From NCBI GenBank assembly GCA_900491605.1, contig UESW01003900.1, positions 2,229,990-2,293,989 on the forward strand: DNA of 64,000 bases. Direction: 5' to 3'. Source of the DNA: Calamus simplicifolius (lineage: Eukaryota > Streptophyta > Magnoliopsida > Arecales > Arecaceae). Shown in pieces: positions 10,707-23,153 of this stretch (its first letter is position 1; every line of letters starts with the position of its first letter). The position numbers and the translations under genes were made by a program. The notes beneath the pieces are model-generated. The model saw nothing but the letters and a program-made list of their open reading frames with translations. It did no database searches and was not told the origin of the DNA.

Positions 10707-13095
10707 TGTTAGGGAATTTCGTATGTTTTATATGAATCAAATTCATATAACATACAGCGGAAGATAAAAATAAATACGAAATTTAATTCCCAAAGCCCAA
10801 GATCCTCAGGGAACAGATTCAGTTAACAAGAAATAACATATGATTTAATAATAGATCATACCTGTGTTCTTTATTAGGGACGAAGCCCGATGAAGCCGGT
10901 AAATGATTTACCACTAGCCGTCCATGCATCTGGCCTCTAACGGTGATCCACATGAAGATCTTTGGATGATGTCCTCTCAGGATTGGATGATAACCTTCTT
11001 GCGAGGGGTGCTAGTGCCTCTTTTCTTTTCAATTGATTTCCCAAATCAAGAGAGAGAATAATTTCTTGATCAAGATCAAAATCAAGAGAGAAAATATTTC
11101 TTGATCAAGATCAAATCTTGATTTATCAAGAAAGAAAAGATTTCTTGATCAAGATCAAATCTTGATCAACCAAGAAGAGAGAGAAAGCCTTCCTTCAACA
11201 ACCCAGAAAGAGGGATGTGAGAGAGAGAGGAGCTTTCAACCCTTCAAGAGAGAGAGAGGAACGTCCTAGAGAGAGAAAAGATGTTTTAGAGAAATAAAGT
11301 GGATGTTAGGCATCCAAAAGAGAAAAAAAGGAGTTAGGCATATCTCTCGAAGGGGGTATCTCTTCCCTTTTTATACATAAAAAGAAGGTTGTATGGTTCT
11401 ATAAAAAGAGGGATTTTATTTCAACCACCTAACCATTCAACCATATCTAGTTGATAATAAATTATCCTAACAAATTTAGGATATTTGCTATCATGATAAT
11501 GTTAGGATTACAACCACCAAACCACATCCCTAAAAATTAGGAAATTGGTTATCCCATGAAACCAACATTGCAACCTTGAATTTGGCTTCATGAGGATGCC
11601 CCAAATCATGGGGTTCCCTTCTCCATGACATGGAGATGGGTCATGTCCATCACATGGGCATGGATCCATCCTCCACGTGGCACGATCTCAGCCTTCGGTT
11701 TAATTGGGTTTCCACGAATCAAAATCATGCCATCATATGGATCTAATTAAATACCATATTATTAATCTTAATTAATCTAAGCCATCCATCACATGGATCA
11801 AGCCTAATTAATGGATTTCATATGTACATCTCATGCACAAAAGGTCTCTCTCTTGAACACAAAATTCTTTTCTCTATGATGAATCCTATTCATCAATTTC
11901 ATGCTCTCTCATTAAGATTGAGTCAAACCCAATCCTAATTAATTGGTTATCTAATTTGAATTAAGTCCAACTTAATTCCCATTTTAACTTCATCCAAAAT
12001 CTTCTTAATGCGTGTGACCAATTAGGTCCCTTGACACATTGGTAATAATCATGTCCCTAATGTTGACCCTAAGGATGACTTGATCAATACCTTATCCAAG
12101 TCAATTCTTTAACCAAATCAACTCTTTAATTAAGTCAAAGAATCCAAGATTATAGATTATGAACGGCCTCTAGCAAAGCATCATGACCACCCAAGTATTA
12201 AGGGTTTGTTGACGTGGTCATCAATACTTGTCCATGAACGGTTACCGTACGATTCAATCGCTTCGTCACATATCCCAGATCAATTAGTGGTATGGAATGT
12301 GTCAACCATGTAATTAATTTTTGTTTACTTGATCTCAGAAAAATTGACTCATATGAATTAGAACTTCGAAACCATTTCGAATTCCAACTCAACCTTGCAA
12401 GGATTTATCAGTCAATTTAATCCGTCAAGTGGCCGTGGTATATAACTCTTTCTATCAAGAAAGACGAATCCTGTCTTGATCAAACACCACCTTTATGTGC
12501 TTCATATCATACCCAATCGATACCATATTTGCCACCCGTGGCTAGAGCGATATTTGCATGTCGTCAAAGCATGGTATTCCACACATGAGGTACAATGAAG
12601 ATCTCAAGTTAAAGGATCACTCGCACCACCGTCATCAATGATCAACCTCGACACTATATAGAATATCCATATAGGATCTCTGTGCGGGTCATCCAATGCA
12701 TCGTTATAATAACGAACATCCATACACCATATCCAAGTATCTTCATACTTCAGCTTGCAAGATCAGTTGCTCACCACAAGGGTGAAGATATGTAATGTGT
12801 GCTAGTCTCAACGGTGTTCGACAGTGTCCAATCCTGTCTACGCATCGACTAGGGAAGTTTAAAGAATCGAACCATAATGTACAATTTTGGATCTCACAAT
12901 TTGTAATCTCTATTACAAATTTCATATGCACAGTTCGCATTCTTTTGGACTTTATCTCACAGGTTAAATATATCTAATATATACATATAAATTACACCCG
13001 AATAGATAAAGAAACTAATAAATTTGATTTGCATTCATAAAGTAATGTGTACAAACTAGCATCTAATCCGATTGGATCTAGAGCACATACTAACA
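10707..13095 (-). repeat. 3' LTR of the copia element
   Basis: About 2389 bp, TGTTAG to CTAACA, closely similar along its length to 18109-20570. A shared landmark is the set of TTGATCAAGATCAAATC repeats near 11050-11170. It has substitutions and small indels against the other copy, so the insertion is not recent. Confidence 0.93.
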
Positions 13096-13106
13096 ATCTC
13101 CCACTT
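13096..13106 (-). other. Polypurine tract of the copia element
   Basis: Minus strand AAGTGGGAGAT directly before TGTTAG, the usual copia plus-strand primer site. Confidence 0.85.
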
Positions 13107-13379
13107 GCACTAGAGCCAATCACCCATGTATCTAATACCAAGTGACTAATATGACCATCATGCTTCTGCTATGGCAGGACTTTAGTGAATGGATCGGCAA
13201 TATTATTGTCATGGAGACTCATTCTATTTTATATCATTCCTCCCATTGATTTTCTTAATACATGATATTTTTTGAGTACATGTTTGGACCTCTGATGGGA
13301 CCTTGGTTCCTTGGCTTGCGCAATAGCTCCATTGTTATCACAATACAAGAGTATCGGATTAACAATGCTTGGAACTACT

Positions 13380-14740
13380 CCAAGTTCAGTGATGGACCTT
13401 TTGATCCAAACTGTTTATTTAGCTGCATCTGATGCTATGATGTACTCGGCTTAGTTGTAGAGTCGGCAGTCATCTCCTGCTTGGAACTCTTCTAGCTGAC
13501 TGCACCACCATTGAGTGTGAACACATAGCCTGATTGTGATTTATAATCATCTCCATCAGACTAAAAACTAAAATCCATGTAACCCCGAACTATAAGGTTG
13601 GGTCCTCCATAAATCAAGAACATATCCTTAATTCTTCGCAAGTACTTAAGGATATTCTTGACTGCCATCCAATGTTTCTCACCAGTGATACTCAAGGCAT
13701 AAGAAACATCAGGCCTTGTACATAGCATCACATACATAATGGATCCAATTACTGATGCGTATGGTATCCTATCCATGTACTCTCTTTCTTCTTGGGTCTT
13801 AGGACTCATGTCCTTGGAGAGATGTACACCATGTGACATTGGCAGGAATCCCTTCTTGGATTCCTCCATGCTAAACCGCTTTAACATCTTATCTATGTAT
13901 GTGGATTGGGTCAATCCAAGCAACCTTCTAGATCTATCTCTATAGATCTTTATACCAAGTATATAGGTTGCTTCTCCCAAATCCTTCATAGAGAATTTAC
14001 CTGACAACCTATCCTTCACTTCTTTAAGGAAGGATACATTGTTTCCTATTAATAATATCTCATCCACATATAATATCAAGAAAACAATATCACTCCCACT
14101 AACCTTCTTGTACACACATGGATCATTCTCATTTTTGATGAAATCAAACTCTTTGATTGTTACATCAAATCGGATGTTTCAACTTCTAGAGGCTTGCTTA
14201 AGTCTATAAATAGACCTTTGTAGCTTGCACACTTTCTTAGGATCTATGGATTCAAAACCCTCTGGTTGTGTCATATACACATCCTCCTTTAAATTTTCAT
14301 TTAGGAAGGCAGTCTTGACATCCATCTGCCAGATCTCATAGTCAAAATATGCTGCTATTGCAAGCAAAATCCTTATGGACTTATGCATGGCAACATGTGA
14401 AAAGGTTTTATCAAACTCAACACCTTGTCTTTGCTTATAACCTTTTGCAACTAGCCTTGCCTTATAGGTAATCACATTACTATCCATGTCGGTCTTCTTC
14501 TTGAAAACCCATTTGCACCCAATGGGTTTTACCCCTTCAGGTGGATCAACCAAGGTCCATACATGGTTGTCATACATGGAGTCCATCTCAGATTTCATGG
14601 CCTCAAGCCATCTCTTGGAGTTAATGTCAGACATTGCCTCCTTGTAGTTGGTAGGCTCATCATCTTCTATAAGAAATGCATATCTCTTAGGGATGTGAAT
14701 TGTCTTACTAGATCTACGTAGCTGATGTGTACTTGGAGCC
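13380..14740 (-). pseudogene. Copia reverse transcriptase and RNase H
   Basis: Piece 14179-14742 carries WLEAMKSEMDSMYDNHVW, GCKWVFKKK, YKARLVAKGYKQRQGVEF and QMDVKTAFLN, the copia RT start. Piece 13561-14115 carries YKKVSGSDIVFLILYVDEIL, GEATYILGIKIYRDRS, and RIPYASVIGSIMYVMLCTRP. Remnants of RNase H follow down to about 13380. Breaks: a stop after YRLKQASRS (14179), loss of several residues in SYALSIT-GEKHW, and stops after 13561. The polymerase motif is YVDE where copia has YVDD, so one of the two metal-binding Asp residues is lost. Confidence 0.9.
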
Positions 14741-14981
14741 ACCTATTGCTTTTCATGCAATGTCTGCCTGAATGTGGGTTGAGTCTCTTGCTCAACTCTC
14801 ACTATATTCGGCATATGCTCCATTCCATCTAATGGGTCTATATTAATTTATGGTTCTTGAGCTTCACTAAGTTCAATCTTACTCCCACTATCCTTTGAAA
14901 TTATCTCATTTTCAAAAATGAAGCATTTCTCGAGACAAACACCTTTTGCTTGAGAGGATGGTAGAAGTAATATCCTTTTGT

Positions 14982-15804
14982 TTATTTTGGATATCCCATA
15001 AAATTGTATTTATCAGATCTAGCTTCAAGCTTGTCTGATTCATTATGCTTCACATAAGCGTAACAGCCCCAAACCCTTAAATGATTAAGGGATGGTTTCT
15101 TTCCACACCATATCTCATATGGAGTGGAGTTGACCGATTTAAATGGAACTCGGTTTAGGATATATTCAGCAGTATCTAGCGCATAACCCCAAAATATTTT
15201 TGGGAGATCTGCAAGGCTCATCATCGAATGTACCATATCTAATAGTATACGATTTCTCCTTTCTAACACACCATTGTGCTGTGGTGTACCAGGAGGAGTC
15301 CTTGAGGGAGAATCCCATTCTCCTTCAAATAATCTATGAACTGATGGCTCAAGTATTCACCACCTCGATCTGATTGAAGTATCTTAATACTTTTACCAGT
15401 TTGTTTTTCTACTTCACGTCTAAATTCTTTGAACTTTTCAAAGGCTTCAGATTTATGCTTCATCAGATATACATAACCATATCTACTATGGTCATCTATG
15501 AACGTGATGAAATAAGAAAAACCTCCTATGGCTTTAATGTTGATGGGTCCACATACATCCGAATGTACTAAACCCAAACATTCAGTTGCTCGCTTGCCTT
15601 TTCCATTAAAAGGTGACTTGGTCATCTTGCCAAGTAAGCATGATTCACATTCCTCAAACAATTCCCAATCGAATGAGCCCAAGTATCCATCATTATGTAA
15701 CTTGGTTAAACGCTTTTCATTTACATGGCCTAGATGACAATGCCATAGAGTCCCTAGTATTATTTGATTTTAAACTTTTTGATTCAATATTGAGAATAGG
15801 AGCT
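14982..15804 (-). pseudogene. Copia integrase
   Basis: Contains the GAG-pre-integrase/zinc region (HLGHVNEKRLTKLHNDGY and CESCLLGKMTKSPF), the core start VHSDVCGPI, FITFIDDHSRYGYVYLM, SDRGGEYLS, and then the NGVLERRNRILLDMV region with RVWGCYAYV. The DDE catalytic triad positions are represented, but frames shift near 15720 and 15290. Confidence 0.88.
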
Positions 15805-15809
15805 TAAAG

Positions 15810-16430
15810 ATTAAGAACATAAATTCCATTGAACAATTCAGCAGAACCAAAGAACATTTCATTTCGAAAAATAGAAATATCTTTATTTCCAATTTCAAAT
15901 GAATACCCATTCATTACTAAACATGAAACGAATATAATATTCTTTGTTATGTTCGGAACATAGTAACAATTACTAAGTTCAATTTCAAGCCCTGTGGGCA
16001 AAGATAATGAACAAATTCCTACGGCTAATGCAGCAACCTTTGCTCCATTTCCCATTCGTAGGATCACTTCATCTTTCCCCAATCTTCAACTATTTCTTAT
16101 CATCTCCATATTAATACAAATATGAGACCCACAATCGGTATCCAATACCCAAGTTGAATAAGAAGTAATAGAAGAAAACATCTCAATTATATACGCACAT
16201 GATGTAGAAGCATCCCAATGCTTCTTATCTTTCAGGCTGGCCCGATAAACCCTGCAGTTATGCTTCCAGTGCCCATTCTTGCCACAGAAGTGACATTTTT
16301 CCTTGGCTACATTCTTTAGCCAATCAAGAAAATTGGATCCGATCAGCTTGTTGGACTCTAGATTACCACTAAGGTTAATATTCATACTCATGGTGTCTCT
16401 TACAACTGTATAGAAAATAGAACGAATCAA
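15810..16430 (-). pseudogene. Copia gag (internally deleted) and protease
   Basis: A short gag start (MSMNINLSGNLESNKLIG then SNFLDWL) is joined directly to the zinc knuckle CHFCGKNGHWKHNC. The roughly 200 central residues of a normal copia gag, which build the particle, are missing. The protease follows with WVLDTDCGSHIC: the family active site is DTG, here DTD. An in-frame TGA splits the protease before LGKDEVILRMGNG. This explains why the element has a long non-coding 5' stretch. Confidence 0.85.
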
Positions 16431-18095
16431 TTATTATGAATGCAAATCATTGATTTAATATGGTAATTTTAAAATTTTAATTAAATCAATTACTCCCACT
16501 ATTTTATCGAGCTTAATAGCCCTCTCTATTAATCTCAAAAAATTATCAAATAATTTCTTAGTGGGCTAGGACCCTCAAATTGACTTACCTTAACCTTGGT
16601 TTTGGCACAACAAATCTTAGTAAGCCAATTTAAGTAGATTTTTATCAATCACATTAAATGTGACTCCTAGATCATTTAAGGGACATTTCCTTGTCAATCA
16701 CATCCGCATGTGATCACCCTAAACTTTGCCTCTAAATTAGACTGACCCTGACTTTGGCCAATTATGCCAACTAATCTAGTTAAGTCAACCCATTATTCTC
16801 CAATCAACTCCTCATAGGTACACTCGACCTTGGCTTTGGCACAACAAATCTCATGACCTAATGATTTTATATCATGTGAACAATGGAAGGCTAATGACTT
16901 AATATTCGTAGAGGGATTTAGCGCATCTAGGTCCCATCATGCATGTACAACATTTGTATCATGCTAGGTTACATATCCTATATGTAAATTTTAGATTAAT
17001 TTTAATTAACCTAAATTTCATAAGATCCAATCTTATGATTGGGACTCCTAATCAAATTAGGATCCTGATCACTATCTAATTTATGAACCCTAATTATGTG
17101 ACCAAATCAATTGCTACCATCCTGATTAACCTTAATTGATCTAATCAATTAAGAGCCTTCCTTAACAATGGCCAGATCAGCTGATCAATGGGGTCCTATT
17201 TAGCATACCTTTCAATCCCATTGAATGGGTTTTCCCAAGCAGCAAATGGAGCAATTAAAAACCATGATCACACCTTTCTAGACACCAAAGTAGTTAAGCC
17301 CAATTGATTTGATCAATTATAGGATCATAGGATCAAACAATGATATGGTTAAATCTAATTTTTCCTAAACCTTATCATCTATTACACATTATGATAAGAT
17401 AAGATAGTGATCTTTAGGGATTTATGATAAGTGTCAAATTTTATAACAATTTATTTTAAATATTTGTCTTATCATTATATGTTATGATAAATTTATTTTC
17501 ATCACATGAAAATCCTAATTGGTCTCTATCATAACATCCTTAACATGATAACATGTCAAAATTTAAAATTTTAATTTTAATCTTGATTATCATGTTATCA
17601 TGATATAATTATTTTAGTTTTTAATCACATTATTTATCATGTCAAAATTAAATTCTAAACATGATATGTTAAATTTCAGCCTTTATGATTATGTCATACA
17701 TAAATCATGATTTTTTTTTAAATTTTTAACATGATCAAATCTAAATAATTCACATTTATTATCATATAATAAACTTATTAAATATTTAATCTTCATCAAT
17801 ATAATTATTTTAGATTTTAATCATGTTATTTATCATGTTAAAATTAAATTCTAAACATGATATGTTAAATTTTAGCCTTTATGATTATGTCACACATAAA
17901 TCATAATTTTTTAATTTTTAATATGATTAAATATAAATAATTCATGTTTATTATCATATAATAAACTTATTAAATATTTAATCTTCATCATATGGCAATA
18001 TTATATTTTACATCGCATGTAAAATTTAGATCTATGTATATAAAAACTAGAACTTAGGTAATCTATCAAATTAACTGAATTTGAAGCCTGAGGTG
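16431..18095 (-). other. Non-coding 5' region of the copia element with an internal duplication
   Basis: Very AT-rich, with no open frame of copia type. It lies between the primer site and the shortened gag. Phrases such as TTGGTTTTGGCACAACAAATC recur with changes (16598, 16832). Most of it does not look like decayed gag and may be a long leader. Confidence 0.6.
17605..17998. repeat. Tandem duplication of about 195 bp
   Basis: Two adjacent copies, about 17605-17800 and 17801-17998, share long runs such as TAAACATGATATGTTAAATT and ATAAACTTATTAAATATTTA, in the same order with scattered substitutions. Confidence 0.85.
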
Positions 18096-18107
18096 GCTCT
18101 AATACCA
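18096..18107 (-). other. Primer binding site of the copia element
   Basis: Minus strand TGGTATTAGAGC one base from the 5' LTR. It complements the initiator methionine tRNA 3' end with one mismatch (TGGTATCAGAGC is usual). Confidence 0.85.
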
Positions 18108-18108
18108 C

Positions 18109-20570
18109 TGTTAGGAAATTTCGTATGTTTTATATGAATCAAATTCATATAACATGGAGCGAAAGATAAAATAAATACAAAATTTAATTCTCAAAGCCCA
18201 AGATCCTCAGGGAACAGATTCAGTTAACAAGAAATAACACATGATTTAATAATAGATCATACCTGTATTCTTTATTGGGGACGAAGCCCGATGAAGCCAG
18301 TAAACGATTTACCACTAGCCGTCCACACGCCTGGCCTCTAACGGTGATCCACGCGAAGATCTTTGGACGATGTCCTCTTAGGATTGGATGATAACCTTCT
18401 TGCGAGGGATGCTAGCGCCTCTTTTCTTTTTAATTGATTTCCCAAATTAAGAGAGAGAACAATTTCTTGATCAAGATCAAATCTTGATCAATCAAGAGAG
18501 AAAATATTTCTTGATCAAGATCAAATCTTGATTTATTATAGAAAATAATTTCTTGATCAAGATCAAATCTTGATCAATCAAGAAAGAAAAGATTTCTTAA
18601 TCAAGATCAAATCTTGATCAACTAAGAAGAGAGAGAAAGCCTTCCTTCAACAATCCAGAAAGAGGGACGTGAGAGAGAGAGGAGCTTTCAACCCTTCAAG
18701 AGAGAGAAGGACATCCTAGAGAGAGAAAGGACATTTTAGAGAGAGAAAGTGGATGTTAGGCATCCAAAAGAGAGAAAAAAGGAGGAGTCAGGCATATCTC
18801 TCGAAGGGGGTATCTCTCCCCTTTTTATATATGAAAAGGAGGTTGTATGGTTCCATAAAAATATGGATTTTATTTCAACCACCTAACCATTCAACCATAT
18901 CTAGTTGATAATAAATTATCCTAACAAATTTAGGATATTTGTTATAACAAATTATCCTAACAAATTTAAGATATTTGCTATCATGATAATGTTAGGATTA
19001 CAACCACCAAACCACATCCCTAAAAATTAGAAAATTGATTATCCCATGAAACCAACGTCGCAACCTTGAATTCAGCTTCATGAGGATACCCCAAATCATG
19101 GGGTTCCCTCCTCCATGACGTGGAGATGGGTCATGTCCATCACATGGGCATGGATCCATCCTCCACATGGCACGATCTCAGCCCTCGGTTTAATTGGGTT
19201 TCCACGAATCAAATCATGCCATCATATGGATCCAATTAAATATCATATTATTAATCTCAATTAATCTAAGCCATCCATCACATGGATCAAGCCTAATTAA
19301 TGGATTTCATATGTACATCTCATGTACAAAAGGTCTCTCTCTTGAACACAAAATTCATTTCTCTATGATGAATCCTATTCATCAATTTTATGTTCTCTCG
19401 TTAAGATTGAGTCAAACCCAATCCTAATTAATTGGTTATCTAATTTGAATTAAGTCCAACTTAATTCTCATGTTAACTTCATCCAAAATCTTCTTAATGC
19501 ATGTGACCCATTAGGTCCCTTGACACGTTGGTAATAATCATGTCCCTAATGTTGACCCTAAGGATGACTTGATCAACACCTTGTCCAAGTTAATTCTTTA
19601 ACCAAATCAACTCTTTGATTAAGTCAAAGAATCCATGATTATAGATCATGAGCGGCCTCTAGCAAAGCATCATGACCACCCAAGTGTTAAGGGTTTGTTG
19701 ATGTGGTCATCAACACCTGTCCATGAACGGTTACCGTACGATTCAATCCCTTCGTCACATATCCTAGATCAATCAGTGGTATGGAATGTGTCAACCATGT
19801 AATTGATCATTGTTTACTTGATCTCAGAAAAATTGACTCATATGAATTAGAACTTCGAAACCATTTCAAATTCCAACTCAACCTTGCAAGGATTTATCAG
19901 TCAATTTAATCCATCAACTGGCCGTGGAATATAACTCTTTCTATCAAGGGAGACGAATCATGTCTTGATCAAACACCACCTTCATGTGCTTCATATCATA
20001 CCCAATCGATACCATATTTGCCACCCATGGCTAGAGCAACGTTTGCATGTCGTCAAAGCATGATATTCCATGCATGAGGTGCAATGAAGATCTCAAGTCA
20101 AGGATCACTCGCACCACCATCATCAAAGATCAACCATCGACACTATATAGAATATCCATATGAAATCTCTGTGCGGGTCATCCAATGCATCGTTACAATA
20201 ACGAACATCCACACACCATATCCAAGTATCTTTATACTTCAGCTGCTCACCACAAGGGTGAAGATATGCAATGTGTGATAGTCTCAACGGCGTTCGACAG
20301 TGTCCAATCCTGTCTACGCATCGACTAGGAAAGTTTAAAGAATCGAACCATAATATGCAATTTTGGATCTCACAATTTGTAATCTCTATTACAAATTTCA
20401 TATGCACAGTTCGCATTCTTTTGGACTTTATTTTACAGGTTAAATATATCTATATATATATATAAATTACACCCGGATAGATAAAGAAACCAATAAATTT
20501 GATTTGCATTCATAAAGTAATGTGTACAAACTAGCATCTAATCCGATTGGATCTAGAGCACACACTAACA
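18109..20570 (-). repeat. 5' LTR of the copia element
   Basis: About 2462 bp, TGTTAG to CTAACA. It is collinear with 10707-13095. Extra copies of short segments, for example the TTATCCTAACAAATTTA phrase near 18915-18970, account for its greater length. Confidence 0.93.
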
Positions 20571-20575
20571 GTTTC

Positions 20576-20747
20576 ACCTCTGTCCCCTAGGTGTTTCCTC
20601 CTCCAACCTATCTATCCTCTCATGCAATTGTTTTAATTCAGCCCTCATCATTCGTCTCATTTCCCCCATCAGCTCTTGTATTTGTAGGTTCGAAAGGGCT
20701 CGTTGTTGAACCTCCTCGGTTGAGTTTTCTCCTTGATTGATAGACAT
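20576..20747 (-). pseudogene. Gypsy gag, N-terminal piece beyond the copia insertion
   Basis: Begins MSINQGENSTEEVQQRALSN with a helical, charged stretch (MGEMRRMMRAELKQLHERID). Read across the GTTTC duplication it continues in the same frame into 10706, apart from a TGA just before the junction that could be a mutated Arg CGA. This shows the copia element landed inside gag. Confidence 0.85.
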
Positions 20748-20749
20748 GC

Positions 20750-21648
20750 TTAAGATCAAGAAACAGGATTAAGAAAACTCACAATACTCCCTCACATGTT
20801 TCACTCACTAAATTTGGCTTTTGTTTTGTTGTTTTCACCACTCTTGCCTTTTTCTACTCTTTTGTATCTTCTACGATTTTTAATCAAACTCAAGGAACAA
20901 CCAAGAATCAAGCAGCAATTCAAATTAAGAATTCAACCAACCAACCACAAGAGTAAAAAAAAAGTCAAGAAAAGAAACTTCAAAAGGAAGCAAAAGACAT
21001 GCCAAAGAAATAATTAGATTGCAAAAAAGAATAAGAACAAACAAAGCAGATTTGTTTAAGCAAGGAAACAATTTGCCATGAATAAAGGTATTCCAAAAGG
21101 AATAAGACAAATAAAGCAGATTTATTTAAAAGAGAAAACAACTTACCATAATTGCTCCTCAATCCTTCTTTATGAAGCATTCATTTAACTTCCTAGAATG
21201 CTCAAAATCATTCAAAATTCATGCAAAAATATGGTAAAACAGAATGCAATGAAGCAACTTTTCAACTCCTATATATGTTCAACTTTCTTTCTTTTTCATT
21301 TTTTTGATTCCTTCTTTCTTTTTCCTCTTTTCTTTGTTTTTATTTTTGATAAGTTCACACACTGCCCACTTTTTGATGCGAACAACAATGCTTACTTAGG
21401 CGAAGGTGTTCGATTACCCAATGTTTAAACTTTTTTTTTTTAAATTTCAAATTCAACATGACAGGATTAACATCATAAGAAGAAAAGAAACATAATAGAA
21501 CAAAGAACAAGGAAACACACAAAGGAACAAGAAAGGAATGAAACAAGAACAATATAACATGAAACAAGATTTGACCTTTTGACGCTATTTTTTTGGATAT
21601 CAAGAAAACAAGAATTAAAAGGATAGTCAAACTTTCCTTAGAGCCAAA
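20750..21648 (-). other. Leader region of the gypsy element
   Basis: AT-rich sequence between the gag start and the primer site, with polypurine/polypyrimidine stretches on the plus strand (20820-21030, 21280-21350). The phrase AAGCAGATTTGTTTAAG recurs (21043, 21113). No credible gene was seen. Confidence 0.6.
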
Positions 21649-21660
21649 GCTCTGATACCA
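21649..21660 (-). other. Primer binding site of the gypsy element
   Basis: Minus strand TGGTATCAGAGC, an exact match to the usual initiator-Met tRNA site, two bases from the 5' LTR end at 21663. Confidence 0.92.
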
Positions 21661-22312
21661 ACTGATATTAACCTCGCCGACAATGCAACAAAACCCGATA
21701 CCAAATCTGGAATCGAACCTCAGAAACTTCAAGCACAAGTTTGTTGAGCCCTGGCCCATTACCTAGAAAGATAAGAATCAAGGACTACACCCATTACCTA
21801 GCAAGATAAGAATCAAGGACTACGGATAGGATGACACCACACCTAGAATCTCAAGAACGTTGAAGAACTTTAGATGATAAGTTGGTTGTTTGAATGCCAC
21901 AAGAATTAACTTGATAAGTTCAAGAGTCTTCTTAAGAAAATAGGAAGAACACAAAATCCAAAAACTCTTTCATAATAATCTCATAATATTCGGCTAATAA
22001 AACCAAAAGGGTTTACAATATATAGAAGTCGAGTCTGCTAACTTGGAAAGTCCGTAATAGCATTTTCCAAGCTGAAAATTAACCCCTAAAATGGCTAGAA
22101 ATATTCAGGATTTAAAGATAAGGTAACTAGAAATGTTATCCCTCAAAGGTGCCCACAAATTACATATATGGCATTCACAAATAGGAAGGTATGCCGAGAT
22201 TACGAATTTGACAAGTTGGCCTCCAATAATGGCTAGAAAATGGGCGCCCATAAATAGAAAAGTATGCCGAGATTACAATCTGACAAGTTAGCCTCCAAGA
22301 ATGGCTAGAAAA

Positions 22313-23150
22313 CACTACAAAAAATTTAAAATATTGCGACGCCAAAATGCGTCGCAATTGCATCGCTAAACATGGTATAGCGACGCAATTGCGACGCAAT
22401 GATGGCGTCGCTCAACTCCCCGTCGCAATACACTTTTGTCGCAATTGCGTCGCAATATTGCGACGCTCTGCGACGCATAAAAATGCGTCGCTAAATTTAA
22501 AATTAAATTTTTTTAAAAAATTTATTAATAAATATTGCGACGCAATTTATTGCATCGCAATATTTAAAATTAATATTTAAAAATTAAAAATTTATTAATA
22601 AATATTGCGATGCATAAAATTGCGTCGCAATATTTAAAATTAAATTTTAAAACAAAAAAAATTTATTATTAAATATTGCGACCCAATTAATGCGTCGCAA
22701 GATTTAGTAATAATTTATTTGTTTTAAAATTATTTTTTATTATTGCGACGCAATTTGATGCATCGCAATATTAATAAATTAATTTTTAAAAATTAATTTT
22801 AAATATTGCGACGCAATTTTATGCATCGCAATATTTATTAATAAATTTTTAATTTTTATATATTAATTTTAAATATTGCGACGCAATAAATTGCGTCGCA
22901 ATATTTATTAATTAATTTTTTTTTAAAAAATTTAATTTTAAATTTAGCGACGCATTTTTATGCATCGCAGAGCGTCGAAATTTTTTTTTAAAATATTTAA
23001 ATAATTAAAAATTAAAATGGTTAATAAAATTTCGCTAAATCTAAATATTGATACAAACATTTTTCACTCAATCCAAACAATAATAAATTTCAAAAAATAA
23101 TTTATATATTAAAATTTAAAAGTTTTTACAACATAAAAAAAAAGAAAAAT
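22313..23150. repeat. Left subterminal repeats of the CACTA element
   Basis: AT-rich DNA with many short inverted pairs built of TTGCGACGCAA and TTGCGTCGCAA or GCGACGC and GCGTCGC, spaced by tens of bases. This is the arrangement bound by the TNPA/TNPD proteins in known CACTA elements. A fair share carries C-to-T or G-to-A changes (GCATCGC, GCGATGC). Confidence 0.85.
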
Positions 23151-23153
23151 ACA

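Larger units (their letters stand above)
10707..20570 (-). mobile_element. Ty1/copia LTR retrotransposon inserted in the gypsy gag gene
   Basis: Two direct LTRs beginning TGTTAG and ending CTAACA flank a minus-strand gag-pol region, with the 5-bp duplication GTTTC on both sides (10702-10706 and 20571-20575). Pol order is protease, integrase, reverse transcriptase, RNase H, as in copia. Length is 9864 bp. The gag gene has lost its central part, and protease and polymerase active sites are changed, so it depends on other elements or is dead. Confidence 0.95.
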
